A stretch of DNA of 35,099 nucleotides from Tepidiphilus sp. J10 (lineage in GTDB: Bacteria; Pseudomonadota; Gammaproteobacteria; Burkholderiales; Thiobacillaceae), in contig CAMDHJ010000018.1 in the NCBI GenBank assembly GCA_945897865.1, positions 1 to 35,099 on the forward strand. Reading direction: 5' to 3'. Position numbers and translations under genes: made by a program. Every line of letters starts with the position of its first letter. Within the stretch, counting starts at the first letter, position 1. The notes below the pieces were generated by a model. The model searched no databases, was not told where the DNA came from, and worked only from the letters and a program-made list of their open reading frames with translations. This document shows, piece by piece, positions 19,497-28,632 of the stretch.

Positions 19497-19545
19497 TTGG
19501 GGAGGCGACCAAGCCAGCGCTATACTGTATCGAACTGTATTACAG
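19497..19545 (+). promoter_or_regulatory. Promoter and operator of the toxin-antitoxin operon
   Basis: TTGGGG (19497-19502) and TATACT (19521-19526) are 18 bases apart. Two direct copies of ACTGTAT (19524-19530 and 19534-19540) are spaced exactly 10 bp, one helical turn, and overlap the odd palindrome CTGTA-T-TACAG (19535-19545), which touches the AGGAG ribosome site. This is the layout expected for autorepression by a ribbon-helix-helix antitoxin. Confidence 0.55.
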
Positions 19546-19555
19546 GAGAATACCC

Positions 19556-19837
19556 ATGCCATCCACCCCTGTTGCCGTTCGCCTTGGCGAACCTCTCAAG
19601 GAACGTATGCGACTTCTTGCTGGACATAAAAACAGGCCCATGCACTGGCTGATGCGCGAAGCCATTGAGCAATACGTCACCCGCGAAGAGCAACGCGAAA
19701 CTTTTCGCCAGGAAACCCTGGACGCGTGGCGCGACTATCAAGAAACCGGCCTGCATGTCACTGGTGAAGAAGTGGTCACCTGGCTGAATTCCTGGGGTGA
19801 TGAAGCAGAACTGGCGGCACCGGTTCCACATCCTTGA
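19556..19837 (+). CDS. Ribbon-helix-helix (CopG/ParD/RelB-type) antitoxin
   Basis: This 93-residue protein begins with a ribbon-helix-helix DNA-binding domain: the strand PVAVRLGEPLKERMRLLA, then helix GHKNRPMHWLMREAIEQYV. The C-terminal half (EQRETFRQETLDAWRDYQETGLHV...) is a helical, acidic toxin-binding tail. AGGAG lies 7 bases before the ATG; the longer frame upstream would read through the operator and is rejected. Its stop overlaps the toxin start (TGATG), so the pair is translationally coupled. It should neutralise the toxin and repress its own promoter through the repeats just upstream. Confidence 0.87.
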   Translation: MPSTPVAVRLGEPLKERMRLLAGHKNRPMHWLMREAIEQYVTREEQRETFRQETLDAWRDYQETGLHVTGEEVVTWLNSWGDEAELAAPVPHP

Positions 19838-20123
19838 TGCGTGTACTGTTTACGCCAACAGCGTTGCGTGACTTGGAACGCTTGCGCGATTTCCTGCGCC
19901 CAAAGAATCCGGCTGCCGCCAAACGCGCGGCACAAGTCATCGTCAACACCGTCCAAATATTGGAACGAAATCCGCAGATAGGCCGTAGCGTCGAAGGCAT
20001 GGATGACCTGGCCTACCGCGAATTGCTGATTGATTTCGGCGATAGCGGTTATGTGGCGCGCTATCGGTTGACCGTTGATGCCGTTATCGTCCTTGCCGTG
20101 CGCCACCAAAGGGAAGCCGGCTT

Positions 20124-20127
<4 letters not shown>
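19837..20127 (+). CDS. RelE/ParE family toxin
   Basis: This 96-residue protein has the ParE/RelE fold pattern: [68 protein letters not shown] and [14 protein letters not shown]. The final RHQREAGF is the usual C-terminal strand. ParE members poison gyrase and RelE members cleave mRNA; the sequence favours the ParE-like side but does not settle the target. The ATG at 19837 overlaps the antitoxin stop. Its stop codon overlaps that of recQ on the opposite strand by a few bases, so the pair fits tightly between two core genes. Confidence 0.88.
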
Positions 20128-22331
<2,204 letters not shown>

Positions 22332-22446
22332 GAGTGCGGTTGATGAGTCAGGGTTTATGAGTCAGAGAGAATTCGGAATTCGAAGCCTTGTTGGGGAATA
22401 ATCCCGCCCCTATTTGTTTTGTTTGAGATTCTACGACGGAGCTGCC
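22332..22446. promoter_or_regulatory. Divergent recQ-metA intergenic region
   Basis: It holds two direct copies of ATGAGTCAG (22343-22351 and 22357-22365) and a tandem GAATTCG pair (22369-22382). A weak promoter TTGTTG (22388-22393), 17 bases, TATTTG (22411-22416) could serve metA. No SAM riboswitch core was recognised. CGGAG precedes the metA ATG. Confidence 0.35.
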
Positions 22447-23523
22447 ATGCCCATAGTCGCCCACAACGATCTGCCGACACTGCAACGTCTGCGCGCTGAC
22501 GGCACCACCATCGTGCTGCCGGCTGATCGCGCTGCCAATCAGGATATCCGTGAACTCCACATCGGTCTGCTCAACATGATGCCGGATACCGCGTTGGAAG
22601 CCACTGAACGCCAGTTCTTCCGGCTGGTTGGCGAGAGCAATCCGATTGCGCAGTTCTATGTGCATCCGTTCACGCTGGATGCGATTCCGCGCGGAGACAA
22701 AGCGGCGGCGCATATAGCGAAATATTACGAGTCGTTCGACAAAATCAAGGCGGAAGGTCTGGATGCGCTGATCATCACCGGCGCCAATGTCACCGGCGAA
22801 GATCTATCGAAGGAGCCATTCTGGACGCCGCTTTCCGAGGTCATCGAATGGGCCTGGGAGAATGTCACCACCACCTTGCTGTCGTGTCTGGCGACCCATG
22901 CCGTGCTGCATTTCCGCTATGGTCAGCCGCGCGTGATGCAGCCGGCCAAGCGTTGGGGTGTCTTTTCGCATTGCGTGCTAGACAAGCGGCATCCGCTGGT
23001 AGCCGACGTGAACACCCGTTTCGATGTGCCGCATTCGCGCTGGAACGATGTTTCGCGTGCCCAGTTCGAGGCCGCTGGACTGCGCGTGCTGGTGGAAAGC
23101 GAGGAAGTCGGTGTGCATCTGGCGACCAGCCACGACGGTCTGCGCATGGTGTTTTTCCAAGGCCATCCGGAGTACGACACGATTTCCCTGCTGAAGGAAT
23201 ACAAGCGTGATGCGCTGTTGCATGCTCAGGGCAAACTGAAGCACAGCCCGCCATTTCCCGACCATTATCTGGCCCGCCACGAGCAGGCCATCCTGCTCGA
23301 ATGGCGCCAGCAACTTCGGCTGGCAACCGCCAACGGCACGCCGTTGCCGGAATTCCCGGAAGCCCTGGTGGCGCCCAATATCGACAACACCTGGCACGAT
23401 ACCGGCGAGGCGGTGATCGGCAACTGGATGGGCTGCATGTATCAGGTGACGCACCGCGAACGCAGCAAACCGTTCATGGATGGGATCGATCCAAATGACC
23501 CACTCGGTATCTATCAAATTTGA
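22447..23523 (+). CDS. metA: Homoserine O-acyltransferase (MetA family)
   Basis: This 358-residue enzyme acylates homoserine, the first step of methionine synthesis. The family markers are IGLLNMMPDTALEATERQFF, the catalytic Cys147 in LLSCLATHAVLHF, and His240/Glu242 in FFQGHPEYDT. It is about 50 residues longer than E. coli MetA (309), with extra sequence after the HPE motif and at the C-terminus. The position that discriminates succinyl from acetyl donors in characterised MetA proteins (Gly111 in E. coli) appears by eye to align with Thr116 in ITGANVTGED, so the acyl donor is uncertain. Many betaproteobacteria use the unrelated MetX, which makes this choice notable. ATG 22447 has CGGAG just upstream. 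Confidence 0.9.
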   Translation: MPIVAHNDLPTLQRLRADGTTIVLPADRAANQDIRELHIGLLNMMPDTALEATERQFFRLVGESNPIAQFYVHPFTLDAIPRGDKAAAHIAKYYESFDKIKAEGLDALIITGANVTGEDLSKEPFWTPLSEVIEWAWENVTTTLLSCLATHAVLHFRYGQPRVMQPAKRWGVFSHCVLDKRHPLVADVNTRFDVPHSRWNDVSRAQFEAAGLRVLVESEEVGVHLATSHDGLRMVFFQGHPEYDTISLLKEYKRDALLHAQGKLKHSPPFPDHYLARHEQAILLEWRQQLRLATANGTPLPEFPEALVAPNIDNTWHDTGEAVIGNWMGCMYQVTHRERSKPFMDGIDPNDPLGIYQI

Positions 23524-23603
23524 ACTTGCGCCAGGCGACGCATCTGTGTGGCACAATCCGCCGCTAATTTTTCAGCGCAGTGTCACCGACGGAGGAATCG
23601 ATC

Positions 23604-24347
23604 GTGGCAGCAGCAGCCAAGAAACCAGTCAGCAAACCTGTAGCGAGCCGCCTCAAGAAACCTGCCGCTGAAGCTGCCGCGCCCGTCCATGAAGCAACAC
23701 CGTCGACACCGACAAGAGCAAAAAACGCAGCCTCCCCAGATAAACCCAAGGCCGTCGCGCCATCTACAATCAGCGCCAAGCCCCCAGCCAGAAAACCTGA
23801 AGCCGATATCGCGCCCCTAGACGTACCGGAAAAACCACTCAAGGCCATGAAAACAGCAGAAACCAAAACTCCAGTCGCAAAACCCGCAGCCAAAGCGGGG
23901 GCCGCAAAATCCGCCAAGCCCAGCAAGAAAGTCGCCGGCATTCCGCAGAACGATGCAGAACTCATGGCGATGCCCGAGTCCGACTACATGAATGAAGCGC
24001 AATTGGCTTATTTCAAAGCCAAATTGACGCAGATGCGCGATGAAATTCTGGAAAATGCCCGCGAAACTGGCGAGCACCTGAAAGAAAACGAGGTCTTCGC
24101 CGACCCGAACGATCGTGCCACCGTTGAAGAAGAAAACCTGCTTGAACAGCGTGTACGCGACCGTGAACGCAAGCTGTTGAAGAAGATCAATTCATCTCTC
24201 GTCCGGATTGAAGAAGGTGAATATGGGTTCTGCCTGGAAACCGGCGATCCAATCGGCATACCTCGCCTGCTTGCCCGCCCGACCGCTGAGTTGTCGATCG
24301 AAGCACAAGAAAAACATGAACGTCTGGAAAAGCTCTACGCCGATTGA
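23604..24347 (+). CDS. dksA: RNA polymerase-binding transcription factor DksA with long basic N-terminal tail
   Basis: This 247-residue protein starts at GTG with GGAGG eight bases upstream. Residues ~120-247 are DksA: coiled coil EAQLAYFKAKLTQMRDEILE, the functional tip DPNDRATVEEE with both Asp residues, and the globular end GEYGFCLETGDPIGIPRLLA. Only one of the four zinc cysteines remains, as in many alpha/betaproteobacterial DksA forms, so it probably folds without zinc. The first ~120 residues are low-complexity Lys/Ala/Pro (KKPVSKPVASRLKKPAAEAA and onward), histone H1-like, and roughly double the normal length (~150). DksA works with ppGpp in the stringent response. CACAAT (23552-23557) may be its -10 box. 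Confidence 0.93.
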   Translation: MAAAAKKPVSKPVASRLKKPAAEAAAPVHEATPSTPTRAKNAASPDKPKAVAPSTISAKPPARKPEADIAPLDVPEKPLKAMKTAETKTPVAKPAAKAGAAKSAKPSKKVAGIPQNDAELMAMPESDYMNEAQLAYFKAKLTQMRDEILENARETGEHLKENEVFADPNDRATVEEENLLEQRVRDRERKLLKKINSSLVRIEEGEYGFCLETGDPIGIPRLLARPTAELSIEAQEKHERLEKLYAD

Positions 24348-24379
24348 TTCGGCTTTTTTCAGGCTCGTTTTTCAGGTTC

Positions 24380-24404
24380 AAATGGCCGCCTTGCGGCCAT
24401 TTTT
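24380..24404 (+). terminator. Intrinsic terminator after dksA
   Basis: ATGGCCGC (24382-24389) and GCGGCCAT (24393-24400) form an 8-bp stem with loop CTT, extended by A-T pairs and followed by a run of T. It lies 33 bases after the dksA stop. Confidence 0.85.
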
Positions 24405-24518
24405 GCGTCTGCTTCGCAGCGGGCGATCCGTCAGGGATTCCCGGGTAGTGACCGCCTGAATGTAAGGAAAAGCCGATAGCGTTAAGCTTTGTGACATCAA
24501 CGCAACAGTCAAGATCGA

Positions 24519-25457
24519 ATGCAAAGTTCCTGGAAAGACAATATTTATCAGCAACGCGAGCAACTGGCGCTGATGTTGCGCGAACCGTTGGCGACGCTTG
24601 CCGAACAATGCGCACCGCTCTGGGGGAGGCGCAACGAGCTGAACACGGCGCTCATCGCCAGCTTCGAAACCATCCCGCATTGCACCTATCTGTACTGCCT
24701 GGACACTGACGCCCGACAAATCAGCGACAACATTACCAAGCAGGGTGTGTTGCCGGGACACTTCGCCCGTGATCGCTCACATCGACCATATATGAAAGAA
24801 GCCGTGCCGGTCTGGGGGTTTCTGCTCTCCGATGCCTATATCAGCCTGGCCAAGAGTCGCCCCTCGCTCACCGCTTTGCAGATCGTGCGCAGTCAGAATG
24901 GTCATCCGCTAGGCTATCTAGGCGCCGATTTCGATCTGCGCGATCTCCCGGTTTCCTCGGCCCTGTATGAAGAGCCGGAGCACTGGCGCCAGGTCAAAGG
25001 AGATCCATCAATCCGCGGCAATGTATTTCAACAATGCCGCGTCGAAAGTCCGATGGATCAAAACCTGGATCAGGCCTTGGCGATTCTGGAAGAACTGCTG
25101 ACCCAACGTGGCGTGTTTCAGTGTCAGATCCACTTTTCCAGCAGTCAGGCCACCCTCTGGACCCTGGATGATCCGTATCGGTATCGCATCCTCGACCAAG
25201 AGGCCTTGAGTGATCCCGATATCTGCCTCGTCTACCCACCGCAACCCTACCCCGAGGATGCAGTGATTCCACAACCCGAAGTGGCTCGCATCCTGGCCAG
25301 CCTGCGCTCTCTTCGCATGGCGGACGAGAACATCTATCTGCGCATGTCATCGATCAATCTGTTCAACGGCATGGTCAGCCTGACCTTTTCCTGCGATGGC
25401 ACGCACTACATGCGTTATGACGAATTCCTCGGCAAGGATGGGCCATTCTGGTTCTAG
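24519..25457 (+). CDS. Soluble PDC/Cache-like sensor domain protein
   Basis: This 312-residue protein shows a PDC/Cache pattern at about residues 50-150: HCTYLYCLDTDARQISDNI, then FARDRSHRPYMKEAV, LSDAYISLAKSRPSLTALQI and GHPLGYLGADFDLRDLP. Such domains normally sense small ligands outside the inner membrane, but this protein has no signal peptide and no hydrophobic segment. The second half (about 170-312) contains YRYRILDQEALSDPDICLVYP and ends in YDEFLGKDGPFWF; I recognise no output domain. Operon partners are absent, as it stands alone between the dksA terminator and a gap. The start at 24519 lacks a good ribosome site. It may work with one of the diguanylate-cyclase or chemotaxis systems elsewhere, which is speculation. 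Confidence 0.7.
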   Translation: MQSSWKDNIYQQREQLALMLREPLATLAEQCAPLWGRRNELNTALIASFETIPHCTYLYCLDTDARQISDNITKQGVLPGHFARDRSHRPYMKEAVPVWGFLLSDAYISLAKSRPSLTALQIVRSQNGHPLGYLGADFDLRDLPVSSALYEEPEHWRQVKGDPSIRGNVFQQCRVESPMDQNLDQALAILEELLTQRGVFQCQIHFSSSQATLWTLDDPYRYRILDQEALSDPDICLVYPPQPYPEDAVIPQPEVARILASLRSLRMADENIYLRMSSINLFNGMVSLTFSCDGTHYMRYDEFLGKDGPFWF

Positions 25458-25714
25458 CGCCTGTTTCTGCCGCCAACGCCCACTTCTGGCAAGCGACAAC
25501 TGGAAGCGGAACTGAGTCCTCTCTCAGTAACCGTCGAAATCCTGACAGGGGTGTCGAAAGCCTGCCATCGATGCCAGATAGGGATGTCATCAAGAATTCA
25601 AATAGTCCTGATTCAATGCGCCCTGGCATCAGATCAACAGATTTTCGAGGACTGGCACGATTCCCGCTAATTAGCTCCCATACGGCGATTCCTTCTGGTC
25701 TTTGGGAGAGAAAC

Positions 25715-25978
25715 ATGCTTCAAAATGAGGTTAGTCAAGTGGATGTAAGTTTGATTTCTAATGATGATGGTTCAGATCGCATCGCGATCAACCTGCTGAA
25801 CAACCTATTGGGCGGAGACAACGCTGCTGCGTTGATGTTGACCCCCAGTCAGGCACGCATGCTCGCGACCGAATTGATTTCTGCGGTAAATCGCGCGGAA
25901 GTAAAAAAGAGTCTCAAAACAAGCCCAAACTTATGGCGCCGCCAAGGGGAAGCCCGTCCCCATCTGGCAACGGCGTAA
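25715..25978 (+). CDS. Small hypothetical protein
   Basis: This 87-residue soluble protein has no family I recognise. GGGAGAG lies 6-7 bases before the ATG, a good ribosome site, so this start is preferred over the open frame extending back to 25571. Visible features are an acidic start (VDVSLISNDDGSDRIAINLL) and a helical stretch LTPSQARMLATELISAVNRA, a pattern I have seen in small proteobacterial proteins of unknown function. The tail is basic. It stands alone, 257 bases after the previous gene (no feature seen in that gap) and 331 before the next. Confidence 0.6.
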   Translation: MLQNEVSQVDVSLISNDDGSDRIAINLLNNLLGGDNAAALMLTPSQARMLATELISAVNRAEVKKSLKTSPNLWRRQGEARPHLATA

Positions 25979-26261
25979 AGAAGCTGCGGACGAACGAAGC
26001 CTGAATTCGAGGCTTCCTTGTTCACTCGGGAAACTGAGTCTCTTTGAGACTGTTACGAACGTGTCAAACCGGATATTTCATTAATTAGCCTATCGAAACG
26101 CTGATTAAATCCAATTTCCTCATGCTGGCGAAGGCTGGCTGGGAATCCCACGAAGAAGCAGCTTGGTGACTCATACACCTGACAGCGCAAATTTTCCTGT
26201 GTGGTCAACGTGCCAGCAAGTGCGTGCGAGCATTTATGAAATATCCGGGTTAACATCTCAC

Positions 26262-26287
26262 GGCCGACATAAGTCGGCCATTTTTTT
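26262..26287 (+). terminator. Strong intrinsic terminator just upstream of the thioredoxin gene
   Basis: GGCCGAC (26262-26268), loop ATAA, GTCGGCC (26273-26279), one A, then seven T residues. Only 22 bases separate it from the thioredoxin ATG, too few for a complete downstream promoter plus ribosome site. It therefore either attenuates that gene or ends an upstream transcript. Confidence 0.85.
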
Positions 26288-26295
26288 AGTTTAAC

Positions 26296-26309
26296 GACAG
26301 GGGTTTGTC
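26296..26309 (+). promoter_or_regulatory. Hairpin with the thioredoxin ribosome site in its loop
   Basis: GACA (26296-26299) pairs with TGTC (26306-26309), placing GGGG, the only Shine-Dalgarno-like bases, in a 6-base loop directly before the ATG. The stem is short (4 bp), so it may matter only with a protein or ligand bound, or not at all. Confidence 0.3.
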
Positions 26310-26684
26310 ATGGCAGTCCTGGAACTCAACGAGCAGAACTTTGAAGAAGTCATCCTCAACAACAATTTTGTCGTAATCGACTTCTGGGCGCCCTGGTGCG
26401 GTCCCTGCAAAGGTTTTGCACCCGTTTTCGAAGCAGCATCGGAAAAACATGAAGGCATCACCTTTGCCAAGGTAAATACCGAAGAACATCAGACTTTGGC
26501 TGGGCACTTCCAGATCCGCTCAATCCCGACGCTGGTGATTTTCCGCGAGAAAGTGATCATCTATGCCCAGCCCGGCGCATTGCCCGCTAGCGGCTTTGAC
26601 GACTTGATTGCACGCGCCAAAGAAGTTGACATGGCCCAGGTGCACGCCGAAATCGCGGCAGAATCCGCCAAGGGTAACGGCTGA
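26310..26684 (+). CDS. Thioredoxin family protein
   Basis: This 124-residue cytoplasmic protein is predicted to reduce protein disulfides. The active site WCGPC is at residues 29-33 (VVIDFWAPWCGPCKGFAPVF), and the cis-Pro loop reads QIRSIPTLVIF. Compared with classical thioredoxin (~108 residues) it has a C-terminal extension (AKEVDMAQVHAEIAAESAKG) and an unusual segment QPGALPASGFDDLI in place of the usual VGA..K..L. This makes it a distinct thioredoxin subgroup rather than TrxA itself. It follows the terminator by 22 bases. The next gene is convergent, its stop 12 bases away. Confidence 0.92.
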   Translation: MAVLELNEQNFEEVILNNNFVVIDFWAPWCGPCKGFAPVFEAASEKHEGITFAKVNTEEHQTLAGHFQIRSIPTLVIFREKVIIYAQPGALPASGFDDLIARAKEVDMAQVHAEIAAESAKGNG

Positions 26685-26695
26685 TTCTGTTGGTT

Positions 26696-27814
26696 TCAGC
26701 GCGCCGCCGAGCGGTGCGCTGCTGAGTTCTGCTGTACCAAGTGGTGCTGAACTAAAAGCTCAACCGCCTGTTCCGCACCACCCGTTTCGATTGCGACTTT
26801 ACGGGGCAGTCGCCAGAGTGCCGCCAGGGCAACGCCAAGCTGGTCGGAAAACAGGCTTGCTTCATCCATTGCGGCCGCTGTGCCGTTTTCTATCAGCCAA
26901 TTCGCAAGATAGGGCGTTTCCGGCCAATCCGGTCGGTCCAGATACAGCACCGGCACAGCGTGCGCAGCGGCCTCGACAAAACTGCCATAACCCACTTTGG
27001 TAATCAGCGCATCGCTTGATGCCAGCAAATCCAGAAATGAAAAACCCGTCCGGCCAAATGCAATCCGGTCCGGACGCGCAGCCACTGCATCGTCAGACCA
27101 GTCATCCGGTGTCAGCCAAACAACGCCTTGGATGCGGGGTAACTGACCTTTCCCGCTATATGCCACGCCACCAAACCCGAGCAGAACCAGTTTGCTGTTT
27201 GCCGCGAGAGACAGCGTCCGGTTCAGTTCCGGGCGTCGATTGCATCCTGCCGCAGCAATCGGCGCGATGGCTTGCCGGCACGCCAGCTGCAGCATCGGCA
27301 TTGACGGTGTGGGCTGCAGGAACGCGCCGGCCGCAGCGTAAGCCGTGTTTATTTGCTCGAAAATTCGGGGCATATCCGGCATTCCGGCCAGATAGGCCTG
27401 GCTGATATCCGACCAGTTCAACGAACACAGCGCGACGCTCGGAATGCCGGCTGCAGACGCCGCAGCGAGCGGCAAGTAGGCAACGTCGGTAAAAACCAGG
27501 TCAAACCCGTGTTTCAGTAGCCAATCAGCTTCATGCCTTACCCGCGCTGGCCAGTCGGTGTGGAATGCGTGATACGCGGCGTAGCTGGCTTCAACATCCA
27601 CCCGCATCGCATCGTGCATCAGCAGACCGACATCTGCGGCTTCATGGCGATGCGAGAACGCCCCGTCGATACGGGAGTGCAGCGCAGCGGGGCTGAGGCC
27701 GGACCAGATCGTCAATGCCAGATCCGGTTGTTGTTTACGCAGTGCATTCAGCACCGGCGCCGCCTGCGCAAGATGGCCGAGGCCATGCTGGCTGATCACC
27801 GCCAACAAATTCAT
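26696..27814 (-). CDS. Glycosyltransferase-like protein (GT-B fold, UDP-glycosyltransferase/MurG type)
   Basis: This 372-residue protein starts NLLAVISQHGLGHLAQAAPV, a GT-B N-terminal pattern with a glycine-rich loop (HGLGH) like that of MurG and related transferases. In the C-terminal half KLVLLGFGGVAYSGKGQLPR and the sugar-nucleotide-like site KVGYGSFVEAAAHAVPVLYL followed by DRPDWPE resemble the donor-binding region. No membrane segment is seen. Donor and acceptor are unknown; similar architecture is also found in the N-terminal part of sugar-kinase fusions. Its ATG overlaps the hda stop (ATGA), so it is translated after hda. The extreme 3' end of the gene contains a 10-bp hairpin (26698-26720). 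Confidence 0.75.
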   Translation of the reverse strand: MNLLAVISQHGLGHLAQAAPVLNALRKQQPDLALTIWSGLSPAALHSRIDGAFSHRHEAADVGLLMHDAMRVDVEASYAAYHAFHTDWPARVRHEADWLLKHGFDLVFTDVAYLPLAAASAAGIPSVALCSLNWSDISQAYLAGMPDMPRIFEQINTAYAAAGAFLQPTPSMPMLQLACRQAIAPIAAAGCNRRPELNRTLSLAANSKLVLLGFGGVAYSGKGQLPRIQGVVWLTPDDWSDDAVAARPDRIAFGRTGFSFLDLLASSDALITKVGYGSFVEAAAHAVPVLYLDRPDWPETPYLANWLIENGTAAAMDEASLFSDQLGVALAALWRLPRKVAIETGGAEQAVELLVQHHLVQQNSAAHRSAAR

Positions 27815-28491
27815 GGCAGCAGACTTTGCTGCTGAATCTCCTTCAGCATCGACAGCGAAACCGGGCGCTTACGGCTAAGGGAAAACGTATCCAGTTGATC
27901 CACCAGCATCAGCAGATGCGGCAGATCGCGTCGGCAATGTGTCAGCAGATAGCGCAACACCTCGTCCGGCAGACGCATGCCGCGTGCATCGGCACGCACG
28001 CTCAATGCGGCGCGCTTGTCGATATCGCTCAAGTTGTGCAAGCGAAAGACCAATCCCTGCGCCAACCGGGTGGCGAGGTCGGGACGCACGGCAAAGTCTG
28101 GACTGGCCACCAACTGGGCTGGCGGTAAAACCCCGGTGACCAGCACCCGGCCATCGCCTTCACGCGCGGCGTTGATCAAGCTGAACAGACGAATCTGATC
28201 CTCCGCATCAAGGCGTTCCACCCCATCTACCGCCACTCGCGCCAAGGGCGGTTCCGGCAACGGCGAAAGCTCAACCGCTCCAGTTGCATGACACCAGGCC
28301 TGCAAGAGATGGCTTTTGCCGGTGCCGGCTTCGCCCCAAAGGTATAAAACCGGCTCCGCCGTCAACCCGGCGGCATGCTCGCGCACCGCCGCCAGCGCCT
28401 CGGCATTGGGGCCGGGCAGATAATTGCCGAAGCCGGGCGGCGTGTCCGGGCGGATATCCAGAATCAGCTGGTTCAGAATGGGAAAACTCAT
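27811..28491 (-). CDS. hda: DnaA regulatory inactivator Hda
   Basis: This 226-residue AAA+ protein is a DnaA homologue that, with the sliding clamp, stimulates ATP hydrolysis on DnaA after initiation. The N-terminal NQLILDI region matches the clamp-binding motif of Hda. Walker A is GEAGTGKS (residues 53-60), Walker B is ARVAVDGVERLD, and the lid/C-terminal helices include HLLMLVDQLDTFSLSRKRPV. It lacks the DnaA domain IV, consistent with Hda. ATG 28491 gives the family length (~230); the alternative ATG 28515 adds eight residues. Neither has a clear ribosome site. It is divergent from nadA and coupled to the glycosyltransferase gene by a 4-base overlap. Confidence 0.92.
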   Translation of the reverse strand: MSFPILNQLILDIRPDTPPGFGNYLPGPNAEALAAVREHAAGLTAEPVLYLWGEAGTGKSHLLQAWCHATGAVELSPLPEPPLARVAVDGVERLDAEDQIRLFSLINAAREGDGRVLVTGVLPPAQLVASPDFAVRPDLATRLAQGLVFRLHNLSDIDKRAALSVRADARGMRLPDEVLRYLLTHCRRDLPHLLMLVDQLDTFSLSRKRPVSLSMLKEIQQQSLLP

Positions 28492-28632
28492 GGCGCGTGA
28501 GTTTACCAGCGCCATCGTGCCGATTTCGCTGCGTTGGCGCGGGTAGGCGCTGACCAAAACACATTGCTGCGCAGCTTGACAGGCTCCGACGCATGCCACT
28601 AAATCCAATCACACTTAAATCGACTCCCTCAC

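Larger units (their letters stand above)
25979..26309 (+). other. AT-richer gap with hairpins before the thioredoxin gene
   Basis: It contains a 7-bp hairpin GAAGCCT...AGGCTTC (25996-26016), a smaller one AGTCTC-TTT-GAGACT (26037-26051), a strong terminator (26262-26287), and a 67-codon minus-strand frame (26053-26256) without a ribosome site, which I do not accept as a gene. It could encode a small RNA ending at the terminator, or be the long 3' region of the preceding gene. No confident promoter was found. Confidence 0.35.

Noticed and set aside
19441-19512. TTG-started longer form of the hypothetical gene at 19030-19440
   Set aside because: TTG is rare, no ribosome site precedes it, and it would overlap the toxin-antitoxin promoter; kept as a possibility because the added residues look protein-like.
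22332-22446. SAM riboswitch upstream of metA
   Set aside because: No SAM-I or SAM-II core elements were found; only short direct repeats are present.
26053-26256. 67-codon minus-strand frame
   Set aside because: There is no ribosome site and no family resemblance, and it lies in an AT-rich gap; it could be a decayed gene but cannot be supported.
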